64,000 nt of DNA from Fuerstiella sp. (GCA_022447225.1 JAKVAZ010000013.1:62001-126000), one strand, 5' to 3'. Numbered from the stretch's first letter, positions 36,060 to 45,590 are shown. Notes: generated from the letters alone by a model not told the origin. A program made the numbers and translations.

Positions 36060-37331
36060 TTATCTCCGCTCAAGAATCGTGAATGTGCTCGTGCCGCCGG
36101 TTCCGCCCAGATTGTGAGCCGCTCCGATACGCAGGTTGTCGTTGGGAATCTGCCGGTTACCGGCTTCCTGTCGCAGCTGGAGCCAGACTTCCACCAGCTG
36201 CGCGGCTCCGGTGGCACCGACCGGGTGTCCTTTGCATTTCAGGCCTCCTGATGTATTGATTGGCTTGGGACCGTCCAGCCGGGTCAGCCCGTCTGCGATG
36301 GCTCGGAAGCCTTCCCCCGGTCCGAAGAATCCAAGGTCTTCGATGTGCATGATCTGGGCAATTGAGAAACAATCGTGAACTTCGGCAAACTGGATGTCGT
36401 CCGGACCCAGACCGGCCATGTCATATGCTTCTTTTGCCGCCTGCCGCGTTGCTTCGAAGCTGGTGAGATCTTGGGCGGCATGTAGTCCGTGCCCGCTGCC
36501 CTGACCGATGCCGGCCACGTAAAGCGGGTTGTCTGAGAACCTGTGAGCGATCTCCTCCGCAACCAGCAGCAGACAGCTGGCTCCGTCACTAATCGGACAA
36601 CAGTCGAACAGATGGATGGGCGAAGCCACCGCAGGATTGGCTGTCGTGTCTCGCAGAAACTCCTTTTCATCGGACCACGCCGGAACTGGTTCGCCGCGGT
36701 CCGCTGCACGTCGTGTTTTGTCCTCCATGATTTTTCGGATTGAACGGTTCAGCTGAGCTTTGGGATTGAGTTCAGCGTTGTTGTGACTTTGGATTGTGAC
36801 GTTCATCAGGTGCTCACGTGTGGCACCATACTTTTCGAAATACGCACCGGCGATGACACCAAATACGCCGGGAAAGGTGAACCCGACTTCGCGTTCACCC
36901 GGCATCGCCGCCAGCGCCAGACCCTCGGCAACCTCCGCAGTGGAGCGACCGGACATGTCCTCAACGCCACCGACGAGTACGACATCGTAGAACCCCGAGG
37001 CAATGGCAAACACCGCTTCGCGAAATGCCAGACCGCTGGAAGCACAGGCACCTTCGGTACGGGTGGCCGGCCGGGGAACATGACCCAGAGCATCAGCGAG
37101 GACTGCTCCCCAGTGCGACTGAGCTACGAAGAAGTCGTTGGTGAAATTGCCGAAATACAGCGCGTCGATGACCGACGGATCGAATTCGTTATCCACTGAT
37201 TCGGCCATTTGCCGGAATGCTTCCAGAAACAGGTCGGTCGAATTCCTGTCGCGGAGCAGACCGAATGCAGACATTCCCGCACCCACGACGGCGACGTTGC
37301 GTGCAAGTTTTCTCTGTCGGTTTCGGTTCAT
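36060..37331 (-). CDS. Thiolase family protein (lipid-transfer/SCP-x type)
   Basis: A 423-residue thiolase-superfamily protein. The nucleophilic cysteine is residue 96 (TEGACASSG) and the active-site histidine is in GGLKCKGHPVGATGAAQ. The C-terminal motif is AHNLGGTGGTSTFTI, in place of the CGGGG of degradative thiolases, so the usual second cysteine is missing. This is the pattern of the SCP-x/lipid-transfer branch, whose members cleave branched or steroid side-chain acyl-CoAs or act as aldolases with a DUF35 partner. It starts with ATG 21 bp after the acyl-CoA ligase stop and ends 4 bases before the DUF35 start. The three genes are one operon for acyl-CoA metabolism. Confidence 0.91.
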   Translation of the reverse strand: MNRNRQRKLARNVAVVGAGMSAFGLLRDRNSTDLFLEAFRQMAESVDNEFDPSVIDALYFGNFTNDFFVAQSHWGAVLADALGHVPRPATRTEGACASSGLAFREAVFAIASGFYDVVLVGGVEDMSGRSTAEVAEGLALAAMPGEREVGFTFPGVFGVIAGAYFEKYGATREHLMNVTIQSHNNAELNPKAQLNRSIRKIMEDKTRRAADRGEPVPAWSDEKEFLRDTTANPAVASPIHLFDCCPISDGASCLLLVAEEIAHRFSDNPLYVAGIGQGSGHGLHAAQDLTSFEATRQAAKEAYDMAGLGPDDIQFAEVHDCFSIAQIMHIEDLGFFGPGEGFRAIADGLTRLDGPKPINTSGGLKCKGHPVGATGAAQLVEVWLQLRQEAGNRQIPNDNLRIGAAHNLGGTGGTSTFTILERR

Positions 37332-37352
37332 GGGCGGCTCATGTTATGACAG

Positions 37353-38903
37353 TCATGTTTTACGTGTGTATTTCTCGCGAAGCACACGCTTCATCATCTT
37401 CCCGTAATTATTCCGGGGGATCTCGTCAACGAAATCGACAGATCGCGGCTTCTTGTAGCTGGAGACATGTTGGCGACAAAAGTCAATCAGCTCCTGACCT
37501 GTCACTGAGTTTCCGGAGGTCGTCGACACAACGGCCTTGACGGACTCACCCCACTCGGGATCGGGCACGCCAATCACGGCCACTTCCCGAACAGCCGGAT
37601 GCCGTACCAGCACTTCTTCAATTTCACGAGGATAAATATTTTCGCCACCGCTGATGATCATGTCTTTTGAGCGGTCCATCAGGAACAGATATCCGTATTC
37701 GTCAAAACAGCCGATATCACCCGTGTACAGCCATCCGTTCTTCAGCGAGGCTGCTGTTGCCTCGGTGTTTTGCCAGTAACCCTTCATCACCATGTCCGAA
37801 CGTGTCACAATTTCGCCGCTGGATCCGGACGGCAGCGGGTGGCCGTTTTCATCGACAACAGCCACTTCAACATCGGTTCGCGGGATCCCCACAGAAGCCA
37901 GACGCCTGTTCTGATCGTGATCGCCGTCTACAACGTGGTCCCGGTGCGGCAGGTACGTGATGGTCATCGGCGATTCTCCCTGGCCGTACAGCTGAACCAG
38001 GCACGGTCCAAGCTTTGCGATGGCAGTTGTCAGATCCTCCGCCAGCATGGGCGCGCCACCGTAGATCACGGATTTCAGGGAACTTAAATCGCAATGGTCG
38101 AGTTCCGGACAGTCAATCAGTCGTTTCAGCATGGTTGGAGCCACGAAGATATTCGTGACACGATGCTGTTCGATCAGACGCAGCACACCGGCCGGGTCGA
38201 ATGATGTACTGTCGGGAATCACGTGAGTAGCAGCCCTGGCGACATTGGGAACAGCATACAGACCGCTGCCGTGGGACAGCGGCGCGGCGTGCAGCGTGAC
38301 GTCATCCGGACCGCAGCCAGGACACATGTCGGCCAGACAGTTCATCGTCATCGCCGTGAGATTACGTTGGGTCAGCATCGCTCCTTTGGGCTGGCCGGTT
38401 GTTCCCGATGTATAAAACAGCCAGGCCACATCGTCCGGTGCCAGATCGACGTCCTCAAATTCAGATACCGATTCGGAAAGTACTGTTTCGTAGTCCAGTA
38501 ATCCTTCTTCCGCGCCGGAAGTCGTAATGAAGTGACGCACCGTTGACATTTGATTTTGACGTTGTTTCAGCGCCAGATTGAACTGTTCCGTGGCCACAAC
38601 AACTTTTGATTCCGACTGATCAATAATGAACGTGAATTCATTTGGGTGCAGTCGAAAATTGATTGGTACGGCGCCGAATCCGGCTTTGAAACAGGCAAAC
38701 ATCGCTTCAAGCATTTGTGGTCCGTTGTACATCAGCAGTGCAACATGATCGCCTTTGGATACCCCCAGTCCGGCCAGTGCACCGGCGAGTCGATTGACAC
38801 GTTCATTGAACTCCGCGTAGGTCCACATCTTTGAGCCGTGTATGATGGCTGGATTCTGCGGAATACTGCGGGCGGACCGGGTCAGGAACTTTCCGATATT
38901 CAT
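37353..38903 (-). CDS. Acyl-CoA ligase (AMP-binding, fatty or aryl acid-CoA synthetase)
   Basis: A 516-residue member of the ANL superfamily that activates a carboxylic acid with ATP and CoA. The phosphate-binding loop YTSGTTGQPKG is at residues 164-174. LYGQGESPMTIT is the A5-type adenine motif, and WLYTGDIGCFDEYGYLFLMDRSKDMIISGGENIYP covers the A7-A8 hinge, read here as several segments. The catalytic lysine of the C-terminal lid is in NNYGKMMKR. The acid substrate cannot be assigned. It is the first gene of the operon with the thiolase and DUF35 genes. Its start codon is 12 bp downstream of the pcm remnant, which shows that the upstream DNA has been rearranged. Confidence 0.93.
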   Translation of the reverse strand: MNIGKFLTRSARSIPQNPAIIHGSKMWTYAEFNERVNRLAGALAGLGVSKGDHVALLMYNGPQMLEAMFACFKAGFGAVPINFRLHPNEFTFIIDQSESKVVVATEQFNLALKQRQNQMSTVRHFITTSGAEEGLLDYETVLSESVSEFEDVDLAPDDVAWLFYTSGTTGQPKGAMLTQRNLTAMTMNCLADMCPGCGPDDVTLHAAPLSHGSGLYAVPNVARAATHVIPDSTSFDPAGVLRLIEQHRVTNIFVAPTMLKRLIDCPELDHCDLSSLKSVIYGGAPMLAEDLTTAIAKLGPCLVQLYGQGESPMTITYLPHRDHVVDGDHDQNRRLASVGIPRTDVEVAVVDENGHPLPSGSSGEIVTRSDMVMKGYWQNTEATAASLKNGWLYTGDIGCFDEYGYLFLMDRSKDMIISGGENIYPREIEEVLVRHPAVREVAVIGVPDPEWGESVKAVVSTTSGNSVTGQELIDFCRQHVSSYKKPRSVDFVDEIPRNNYGKMMKRVLREKYTRKT

Positions 38904-38914
38904 GACAGACTCAT

Positions 38915-39143
38915 TCAGATTCGGAATTCAGGTTCAATTTGGTGGCTGGCATCAACGACTGTGATCATTGTATGTTCGTGACCGATTGGCACTGGCGAAT
39001 ACACGATAGACCAAATGCTGAATGTGATCGGGAACAAACCTGTGACCTGGCACCCGGCGCAGAACATCCATCACAGGTTGTTCATTGCTTCCACGTACCG
39101 CAATCTGTTCGTCCACCATCTTCCGACGCAGGTGTCGGTACAT
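38915..39143 (-). pseudogene. pcm: Decayed 5' fragment of a protein-L-isoaspartate O-methyltransferase gene
   Basis: This stretch encodes the first third of Pcm, which repairs isoaspartyl damage in proteins. In one frame it reads LRRKMVDEQIAVRG, MDVLRRVPGHRFVPDHIQ and LVYR, which match the Pcm N-terminus (RRxMVxEQIxxRG, RRVPRHxFVPE, LAY). A one-base insertion near 38996 then shifts the frame. In the next frame the family motif continues as PVPIGHEHTM, corresponding to PLPIGHGQTI, with exactly the spacing expected if that base is removed. The frame ends at a stop codon at 38915-38917. The SAM-binding domain, about 150 residues, is absent, because the acyl-CoA ligase gene begins 12 bp further on. 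It is therefore both frameshifted and truncated. A sequencing error could explain the frameshift but not the truncation. The 5' end may extend upstream towards 39368. Confidence 0.75.
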
Positions 39144-39389
39144 GTCCTCCTGTCCCACCTCAGATTCCTTCGGGGGTGCAAACAGGATACGCACGACATT
39201 CGGTAACGCGTTTGCCGGTGGGGCTACTAGGTTCGCGGCTGGATTCGTATCCTGTTCGCTGGGTCGTGGTAAACACTGTGATTTGAACCGTGACGACTGT
39301 CTGGTTGTGGATTTGTGGTATCTCACGGACCCTGATTTCTCCCGACGGAATCCTGCCTGCTCGGGCAAATGATCATGGCTAAATTTCGA

Positions 39390-40379
39390 TTAGCTGTCGA
39401 TGGCGGCAATCAATGCCTTGATGTAACCGACAGTCCAGGCGCGGGCCCGGTGACACCAGTCAGTATCGCCAACCATTCGCGGTACATGATCCGGGATCAG
39501 AAAGCCGTTAAAATCGACCTGTCTGAGTGCGCGAATCGTTTCGACAGGATCGCAGTTCCCTTCGTCCAGCAGACATTCAGTAAAACACTCTGCCGGCCCC
39601 TGGACGTCTCTAAAATGTACGTAAAATATTTTACCACGCTCGCCGAAATACTGAATCGCATCCAGCACTCCTTCGCCGGCTCGCATTTCGGACCAGCAAC
39701 CGTGGCAAAAATCAAGTCCATGCACGGGACTGTTGAACGTGTCCATTGCTCGTCGAAAATTTTCAAAATTTCCAAAAATTCGGGCGACTCCGCCTAAGCT
39801 TCTGATTGGTGGATCATCGGGGTGTAATGCCATTTGCACTCCCGATTCTTCGCAAACCGGGAGAATTCGTTCCATGTACCAGCAGTAGTTGTCCCAGATG
39901 TCTGCATCTGTGTACTCTCGATCAATCGGTATCGTCGCATAAACACTGAAGCTTGTTTCTTCGCCTGGTCGAACCGACTTTGCTTTTTCGTAATCGAACG
40001 AAGTGGCCAGCGCCCCGCCCCCGACTGGTGTATCGTCTGCGGTTCGCCAGACGCCGCCCGGCATGAAGTGATAACCGAGGGCAGGAACACCCGCTCGACC
40101 CAGATTACGCACCGTGTGGACCATGTTGTCGAGTTGTTTTTCCCGACCGGGTTGGCCGAGCATGATCCTGTCGTAAAACGTGGCTGGTACGTTTTCAATT
40201 GCCATCAGTCGTAAACCGGCGTCGTTCGCACTCTGTACGGCCTTGGCAATGTCTTCGTATTCCCAGCGTTCCGAACCGGGAAACTTCGGGGTGTTCAACA
40301 GAAAGTCATTGCAGCCGCACTGTTTGATAAACTGCAACCGTTCGCTGCACACCTCATCGAATTGTCCCATTCCGACTCT
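39390..40379 (-). CDS. Mannonate dehydratase family protein
   Basis: A 329-residue UxuA-like TIM-barrel protein. UxuA dehydrates D-mannonate to 2-keto-3-deoxygluconate in hexuronate breakdown. Family features are MRVGMGQFDEV at the start, LRLMAIENVPATFYDRIMLG, the metal-site segment LDFCHGCWSEM, KIFYVHFRDVQG and FLIPDHVPRMVGDTDW. The metal-binding Cys and His residues of these segments are present. The start is uncertain: the ATG at 40379 has an AGGA site and matches the family, the ATG at 40406 is also possible, and the open frame goes to a TTG at 40487. No other uronate gene is adjacent, and members of this family in planctomycetes may use other sugar acids, so I do not assign the uxuA symbol. 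Confidence 0.88.
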   Translation of the reverse strand, partial: RVGMGQFDEVCSERLQFIKQCGCNDFLLNTPKFPGSERWEYEDIAKAVQSANDAGLRLMAIENVPATFYDRIMLGQPGREKQLDNMVHTVRNLGRAGVPALGYHFMPGGVWRTADDTPVGGGALATSFDYEKAKSVRPGEETSFSVYATIPIDREYTDADIWDNYCWYMERILPVCEESGVQMALHPDDPPIRSLGGVARIFGNFENFRRAMDTFNSPVHGLDFCHGCWSEMRAGEGVLDAIQYFGERGKIFYVHFRDVQGPAECFTECLLDEGNCDPVETIRALRQVDFNGFLIPDHVPRMVGDTDWCHRARAWTVGYIKALIAAIDS

Positions 40380-40602
40380 CATGGGAAGTTCCTGGAGGTT
40401 AATCATTTTTTCACTGTCTTTGCCGGCTGTGGTTTCGTATGAGTCCTCTCGCAAGGCAAATGTGGAGGTGTCACGCCTTGTGAACAAGCATGATATCGGT
40501 GAGACCGGCGAGCTGCGAATGACGTCGATTTCCAGACACCCCGGGCCAGGTTGAAGGCTCTGGGTTTTTCTGTCGGGTTAGCCTCGTGCTGCGACAGCCA
40601 GA

Positions 40603-42834
40603 CTAGAAACCTGTGGCACCAATCAGATGATTTTCAGCCATAAAACGAATCATTTCTCGCGCCACAGGTCCTGCTGCACGACTTCCGGAACCACCGTGTT
40701 CCAGCACCACAACGAAGGCGTAGCGGGGCGCGTCTGCCGGCAGATAACCAGCAAACCAGGCATGATCCGGTTTTCCCGGTGATGTCTGGGCGGTTCCGGA
40801 TTTACCGGCAACTGACATTCCGCTGAGCCGTACAGATGAATATCCGGTTCCGTACGGCTGTTCCACGGCTGCTGTCAGCCCCTCGCGAACGGCGTCCAGT
40901 GTTTCACGGTGCAACCCCGTAATCCGGTGACGTGACAAATCACGTGGTGAGTCGTCTATGTCATCCGCTGTTCTGGCGATTCCATCGGGACTCACAACGT
41001 GAGGGATCACCAGCCATCCTCCATTAGCGATCGCTGCCATCATACGGACGATCTGTAGTGGAGTGACTGTCAGACGCGACTGTCCGATTGCGAGGCCCAG
41101 CGTTTCACGTTCGAACTGATGACGATCGGCTTCCGATGACGCTTGCCGCGGACGTGGCGGTAATTGACCTGATTTTTCAAACGGCAGATCAATACCCGTC
41201 TGGGCACCAAAACCGAAGCGAACGCACCAGTCGTACAGAAGATCAATGCCCATACGACGGGCCGCTCGGAAGAAATAGACGTTACAGGACTGAGCCAGCG
41301 CCCGGTGAAGAGTCATGTCTTCATGAGCTGTTCCGTAGAGCCGAAAGATCAGGCAGCGGTGCTCATCAGGATTATTCAGATACCCCTGACAGTAAACAGG
41401 TGTGTCCGGATTCAGTGTTCCGCTTTCGACTGCGGCAGCCCCGACCAGTGGTTTGAAGACCGACCCGGGAGGCAGCGTTACTGATGTTATACGCGACAGA
41501 AACGGCTGACGGTGATCAGAGTTGACCACAGACCACTGCTCCGCCGTACCCGCCGTAAACAGCTTCAGATCAAATGCCGGAGCGCTTGCTGCAGCAAGCA
41601 GCCGGCCGGTCTGTACGTCCATGATAAGCAGGCATCCGCCCCGCGGCGTCGTTCGGGATGAATTCTCCTCTTCTGCAGGGTCCGGGAGCAGCGACCGGGG
41701 CAGATCCGTCAATGCTTCGGCCAGAAGTCGTTCTGCACGTCGCTGCAATTCCAGGTCAAGTGTGAGTACGACGTCACCACCAGCCGCAGCATTTCGTATG
41801 ATCGACGATTCGACAATTTGCTGGCGACGATTTCGTACTGTTTTTTTTAGTCCCGGTGTTCCGCGCAGTCGATGGTCCCACGAGAATTCCACGCCGGACC
41901 TTCCGTGACGCGGAATCCAGTCACTGAGCGCCTGCCTTGTCTGACTGTCGAGCTTTTTTCGTTCTTCGTCACGCAGGATTGTACGCGCCCCAACGACATG
42001 ACTTCCCAGTGACTGCAGGGGATAGGTGCGACGTGTCGAGACAGTGACCCGGGTACCGGGAAATTGCTCCGGATGTGCCCGAATGGAAGCCGCATCGGCC
42101 AGAGGGACATCTCGCAGGATAAGATGAAAGCCCTCCTCTTCCCGAACAACAATGCGATCCTGGCCGGTTCGTCGAGGCGAAGTGGTGATTGCTCGCCGGA
42201 TTTTTGCGGCAATCCTCAGTGCCACGCTGTCCGGTTCCGTGCCAGGAAGGGCGTCGTGATCCAAGACCTCGGCGCCGGACAGTTGTCGCAACCGATTAAG
42301 ATGACGACGATTAACGTCTGTGGCAATTCGTTCAACCCGATTTTGAATTCGCTGACGTGTCGTTTTCAGTGTTTCTTCAGAAACACCTGAGAGTTCCTGC
42401 AGGGTCCGCCACAAAGATGCTCGTTCGAGCAGGCGCTGTTCACGGACATGGGCTGTCAGTTCGGAGTTGCGTCGTTCTTCGCGAGTTAACTCTGAGCCAA
42501 TATGTTGCTGCAACCACCGTTCACTGACCGGTTCCTGCAGCCAGCGATAGTGGACCTCGACAGAGTACAGGTCTTCATCAGCAGCCAGAACTCCTGTGTC
42601 CGTGAGTATTCTGCCGTCTCGTGCGGGAATGATTTCGTATTCTGTGGTCGTTATGTTGAGTGCATTGAGGTACGACTCCCGAAGCTGGATCTGAATCCAG
42701 CCGATTCGTCCGAGAACGCAGCCGACTGCAACACCGAAGACTGCGACGAGCAACCGGAACCGGTCTTTCGATCCCGGTTCGATGGTTTCGCGTGCATCAC
42801 CAGCGAACGCCGAATTGACGAGTTGATTGAGCAT
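40603..42834 (-). CDS. mrdA: Penicillin-binding protein 2 (peptidoglycan transpeptidase)
   Basis: A 743-residue class B penicillin-binding protein of the PBP2 elongation type. It has one N-terminal membrane helix (LLVAVFGVAVGCVLGRIGW) and a dimerisation domain with RGTPGLKKTVRNRR. The transpeptidase domain has the active-site serine at residue 458 in PPGSVFKP (SxxK), the SxN motif in AQSCNVYFF, and KSG at 678-680 (VAGKSGTAQT). All catalytic residues are intact. It crosslinks new peptidoglycan during lateral wall growth with MreBCD. The mreD stop codon is 107 bp upstream and the order mreB-mreC-mreD-PBP2 is the classical one. Confidence 0.95.
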   Translation of the reverse strand: MLNQLVNSAFAGDARETIEPGSKDRFRLLVAVFGVAVGCVLGRIGWIQIQLRESYLNALNITTTEYEIIPARDGRILTDTGVLAADEDLYSVEVHYRWLQEPVSERWLQQHIGSELTREERRNSELTAHVREQRLLERASLWRTLQELSGVSEETLKTTRQRIQNRVERIATDVNRRHLNRLRQLSGAEVLDHDALPGTEPDSVALRIAAKIRRAITTSPRRTGQDRIVVREEEGFHLILRDVPLADAASIRAHPEQFPGTRVTVSTRRTYPLQSLGSHVVGARTILRDEERKKLDSQTRQALSDWIPRHGRSGVEFSWDHRLRGTPGLKKTVRNRRQQIVESSIIRNAAAGGDVVLTLDLELQRRAERLLAEALTDLPRSLLPDPAEEENSSRTTPRGGCLLIMDVQTGRLLAAASAPAFDLKLFTAGTAEQWSVVNSDHRQPFLSRITSVTLPPGSVFKPLVGAAAVESGTLNPDTPVYCQGYLNNPDEHRCLIFRLYGTAHEDMTLHRALAQSCNVYFFRAARRMGIDLLYDWCVRFGFGAQTGIDLPFEKSGQLPPRPRQASSEADRHQFERETLGLAIGQSRLTVTPLQIVRMMAAIANGGWLVIPHVVSPDGIARTADDIDDSPRDLSRHRITGLHRETLDAVREGLTAAVEQPYGTGYSSVRLSGMSVAGKSGTAQTSPGKPDHAWFAGYLPADAPRYAFVVVLEHGGSGSRAAGPVAREMIRFMAENHLIGATGF

Positions 42835-42941
42835 AGACGATCAACGTCACGGGCCCGGGATGAACACTGAGACACCGCCGGCCTGTCTGCGGGCAGTCCG
42901 GTACCGAACGCACTTGATATTCAAATTCATTAACAACCGGA

Positions 42942-43439
42942 TCAGGTCATCCGGCGCAGGCCGAATTCGCCTGCAAGTTTCATGACTCCGGTCATCAGCA
43001 CTGTTAAGGGGATTGATACCATCGCATACGACCGAATGAACTGCAGAGCATCCCGCAGGCTGTAATGTTGAGTGATGATTGCCGGAGCAGTTGATACCAA
43101 AATGGCAACAACGACCAGGACTGCGGGCTGGATCCAGTCGGGGATTTGTGGCACCCCGGGGCGTATTGTTCCCCATGGATCAGAAGCTGTTTGCACGATT
43201 AGTACTGTGGCGGCAAACGTGAGTACAACCGGGAGTAGTGGGATGCCCTGCGGACGAGCAATCCAGTCTAGAACCAGTATAATCCCACCGGTAAAAACTC
43301 CGTCGGCCGTACGATTCCACAGCATGCTGATAATGACCAATGGCTGCAGGACCGCCCCGGCTGGCAGAACCCCGGGTCGGCTCTGTTCCAGAATCATCGC
43401 ACCCCATGCGAGTATTCCGGTGACCAGGAATCCTTTCAT
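42942..43439 (-). CDS. mreD: Rod shape-determining protein MreD-like
   Basis: A 165-residue polytopic membrane protein. It is almost entirely hydrophobic, with about five or six helices (ILAWGAMILEQ, PLVIISMLWN, GGIILVLDWIA, PVVLTFAATVLIV, AVLVVVAILVSTAP). Sequence similarity to MreD is weak, as usual for this family. The call rests mainly on its place between mreC and PBP2 and on size. Its ATG overlaps the mreC stop codon (ATGA at 43436-43439), so it is translated with mreC. Confidence 0.82.
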   Translation of the reverse strand: MKGFLVTGILAWGAMILEQSRPGVLPAGAVLQPLVIISMLWNRTADGVFTGGIILVLDWIARPQGIPLLPVVLTFAATVLIVQTASDPWGTIRPGVPQIPDWIQPAVLVVVAILVSTAPAIITQHYSLRDALQFIRSYAMVSIPLTVLMTGVMKLAGEFGLRRMT

Positions 43440-44398
43440 TGAAGTCTCCGCACCGTTGTTGACTCGTGTCCGGCTGAAATTTGATCAGCATTGAGTCCGG
43501 GTACGACGACAGCAACTTCGTTGATTCCGGAAAGCTCCATCGCGGGCTTCATGAAAACGGACCATCCCGCAGCTGACTCGAAGTCGGCCTTCACGACGGT
43601 CCCGTAATACAGACAGGGTCCGGACATCCCGTTAATATCAGCCGAGAACACTTCATCGCCAACGGCGACTGATGCCACGTCTGCAATTCCCGATATTCGA
43701 CACGAATCTCCGGTGCCTTCGAGCATGCCTTCGATGCCTGTCTGAGTTCCGTGAGCGGAATGCCGAATTAGTCGAATTCTGGCAGAATAAGATTCATCCG
43801 TCACCGGTACCAGTTGACTGACCCATCGTCCGGCCCGGGCAATTCGACCCACCACAACTGATCCTGCTATCACCGGTCGGCCATCGGTGACTCGGTGGTG
43901 GATGCCGGAATCCAGCACCGTTCCTGTGGCGTCCAGCACCAGTTCCGATCGTCTCAATCCATGGACTTGTCCTGCATCGATCATGGCCAGCCGAAGACAG
44001 GACGGCATACCGTGACGGCTGAGAATCTGAGCAGAAACCAGATCGAAACCAATCAGTGGCGCCCGTTGATCACTATGTCCATTCGATGCACTCAGTCGCT
44101 GCAGGCGATTGTGCAGTTGAGTATTTTCGATGATCAACTCTCGGCGTTGTTGCTCCATCTCCTGCAATTGTGACGTTAGTGATGACAACCGTGACTCTTC
44201 TTCTGCACCGGTAAAAACCGACTTTGGGCTTTCGGAGACTGCGGCAACCAAAAACCGTCCGGGACTCAGGAAATCGTTCATCGACAAACGCAGACCGGAC
44301 AGTATCTGAAACCGGTCGGCTGTCGCTGCCACGATGGTCAACAGCAGCACTCCGGCGAATGCAGTCCACAGATTGCGGGTCTGATGAGCTGAGTTCAT
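43436..44398 (-). CDS. mreC: Rod shape-determining protein MreC
   Basis: A 320-residue periplasmic MreC protein. An N-terminal membrane helix (LWTAFAGVLLLTIVAATA) is followed by a coiled coil at about residues 65-100 (LSSLTSQLQEMEQQRRELII, ENTQLHNRLQRL). The two beta-barrel domains of the MreC fold follow (LIGFDLVSAQILSRHG, VIAGSVVVGRIARAG, GDSCRISGIADVASVAVGDE). MreC links cytoplasmic MreB to PBP2 in the periplasm. It lies 151 bp after mreB and overlaps mreD by 4 bp. Confidence 0.92.
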   Translation of the reverse strand: MNSAHQTRNLWTAFAGVLLLTIVAATADRFQILSGLRLSMNDFLSPGRFLVAAVSESPKSVFTGAEEESRLSSLTSQLQEMEQQRRELIIENTQLHNRLQRLSASNGHSDQRAPLIGFDLVSAQILSRHGMPSCLRLAMIDAGQVHGLRRSELVLDATGTVLDSGIHHRVTDGRPVIAGSVVVGRIARAGRWVSQLVPVTDESYSARIRLIRHSAHGTQTGIEGMLEGTGDSCRISGIADVASVAVGDEVFSADINGMSGPCLYYGTVVKADFESAAGWSVFMKPAMELSGINEVAVVVPGLNADQISAGHESTTVRRLQ

Positions 44399-44549
44399 AT
44401 CACCAAGTCAGGACTTATGACGCCGATCGCCGCGAATTATGAATCATGGGTGGGAGCGACTGAGTTTTATTGTGAGATGTGATTGTGATGGTCAGTGAAA
44501 CATGAGACCGACGAAGTCAGAAATACCGCCTGAAACAGGTTCGACAAAT

Positions 44550-45590
44550 TTAAGCTCCACTGTCCAGTCGATCGCTCCAGCGGTCGAGATGTTCCAGACA
44601 GATCATGGCTCCACGCGTCACTGTGGTTCGGGGAGACTCCGCAATTCGGACAGGAAGTCCAAGTCTTTGGTTCAAATACCGATCGATTCCCCGGAGAAGT
44701 GATCCGCCGCCAGCCAGAACCATTCCGGTATCAGCCAGATCTGCAACCAGTTCGGGCTGCGAGCTTTCTATCGTGGCACGAACGGAATCAACGATTTGTT
44801 CAAGTGGTTCCTGCAACGCCTCCCGCACTTCTTCGCTGGTTACTACGGCTTTCCGCGGCACTCCACTGGCCGTATCCAGTCCGCTGATTTCTCGACTGAC
44901 TTCGTGATCGAGCGGAGCCGCGCTTCCGATATGCCGCTTGAGTTGTTCGGCCGAATGTTCTCCCGTGCGTAGGGAATACTGACGGCGCAGATACTGGACG
45001 ATAGCAGCGTCCATGGCGTCTCCTGCGACGCGGATCGAGCGACTTGCCACGATATCTCCCAGACTCATGACTGCAACTTCTGTGGTTCCTCCTCCAATGT
45101 CACAGACCATACTGGCCAGAGGTTCAGACACCGGCAGTCCCGCACCAATTCCTGCTGCACGTGATTCTTCGATCAGCCAGATTCGTCCGGCTCCGGCACG
45201 CTCCAGGCTGTTGAAGACGGCACGCTTTTCCACAGCAGTGATTCCGCCGGGAACAGCAACAACAACTCGAGGCTTCATCCCCATTTTTTGGCGAGCTGCC
45301 TTGCCAATGAAATACCGCAGCATAGATTCGGTGAGCTGGAAATCACTAATGACGCCGTGGCGCAGGGGACGTACAGCGGTGATACTTTTCGGGGTGCGTC
45401 CCAGCATTTGATGAGCCAGCTTGCCAACGGCAGCCCCCTTACCGGCCACCTGGCGTGAGCCGGAAGGCACCGCAACCACAGACGGTTCGTCCAGTCGGAT
45501 CCCTTCGCCCGGCAGGCCAATCTGAGTTGAAGTCGTCCCCAGATCGATCGCTAAATCCGAGGAAAATTTTTGTCGCATCCAGCTGAGCAT
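44550..45590 (-). CDS. mreB: Rod shape-determining protein MreB (bacterial actin)
   Basis: A 346-residue actin-like protein that directs lateral cell-wall synthesis. The start is set at the ATG at 45590 because the product then begins MLSWMRQKFSSDLAIDLG, as in MreB homologues; the frame stays open to 45815 but the extra residues look non-coding. The ATP-binding signatures are AIDLGTTST (phosphate 1), CDIGGGTTEVAVMSLGDIVA (phosphate 2) and LAGGGSLLRGIDRYL (adenosine). The amphipathic start (MLSWMRQKF) should bind the membrane. The phosphate-1 loop reads DLGTTSTQIG, where most MreB proteins have DLGTANTLVY, a divergent form. It lies downstream of the rhomboid gene (157 bp) and leads mreC-mreD-PBP2. 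Confidence 0.94.
   Translation of the reverse strand: MLSWMRQKFSSDLAIDLGTTSTQIGLPGEGIRLDEPSVVAVPSGSRQVAGKGAAVGKLAHQMLGRTPKSITAVRPLRHGVISDFQLTESMLRYFIGKAARQKMGMKPRVVVAVPGGITAVEKRAVFNSLERAGAGRIWLIEESRAAGIGAGLPVSEPLASMVCDIGGGTTEVAVMSLGDIVASRSIRVAGDAMDAAIVQYLRRQYSLRTGEHSAEQLKRHIGSAAPLDHEVSREISGLDTASGVPRKAVVTSEEVREALQEPLEQIVDSVRATIESSQPELVADLADTGMVLAGGGSLLRGIDRYLNQRLGLPVRIAESPRTTVTRGAMICLEHLDRWSDRLDSGA

Noticed and set aside
36056-36217. N-terminal extension of the DUF35 frame into the thiolase gene
   Set aside because: The extra 54 residues overlap conserved thiolase codons in another frame, and a TTG start with a good ribosome binding site lies just after the thiolase stop.
44660-44685. GGTTCAAATACC resembling a tRNA T-arm
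   Set aside because: It lies within the conserved C-terminal coding part of mreB and no acceptor or anticodon stem can be drawn around it.
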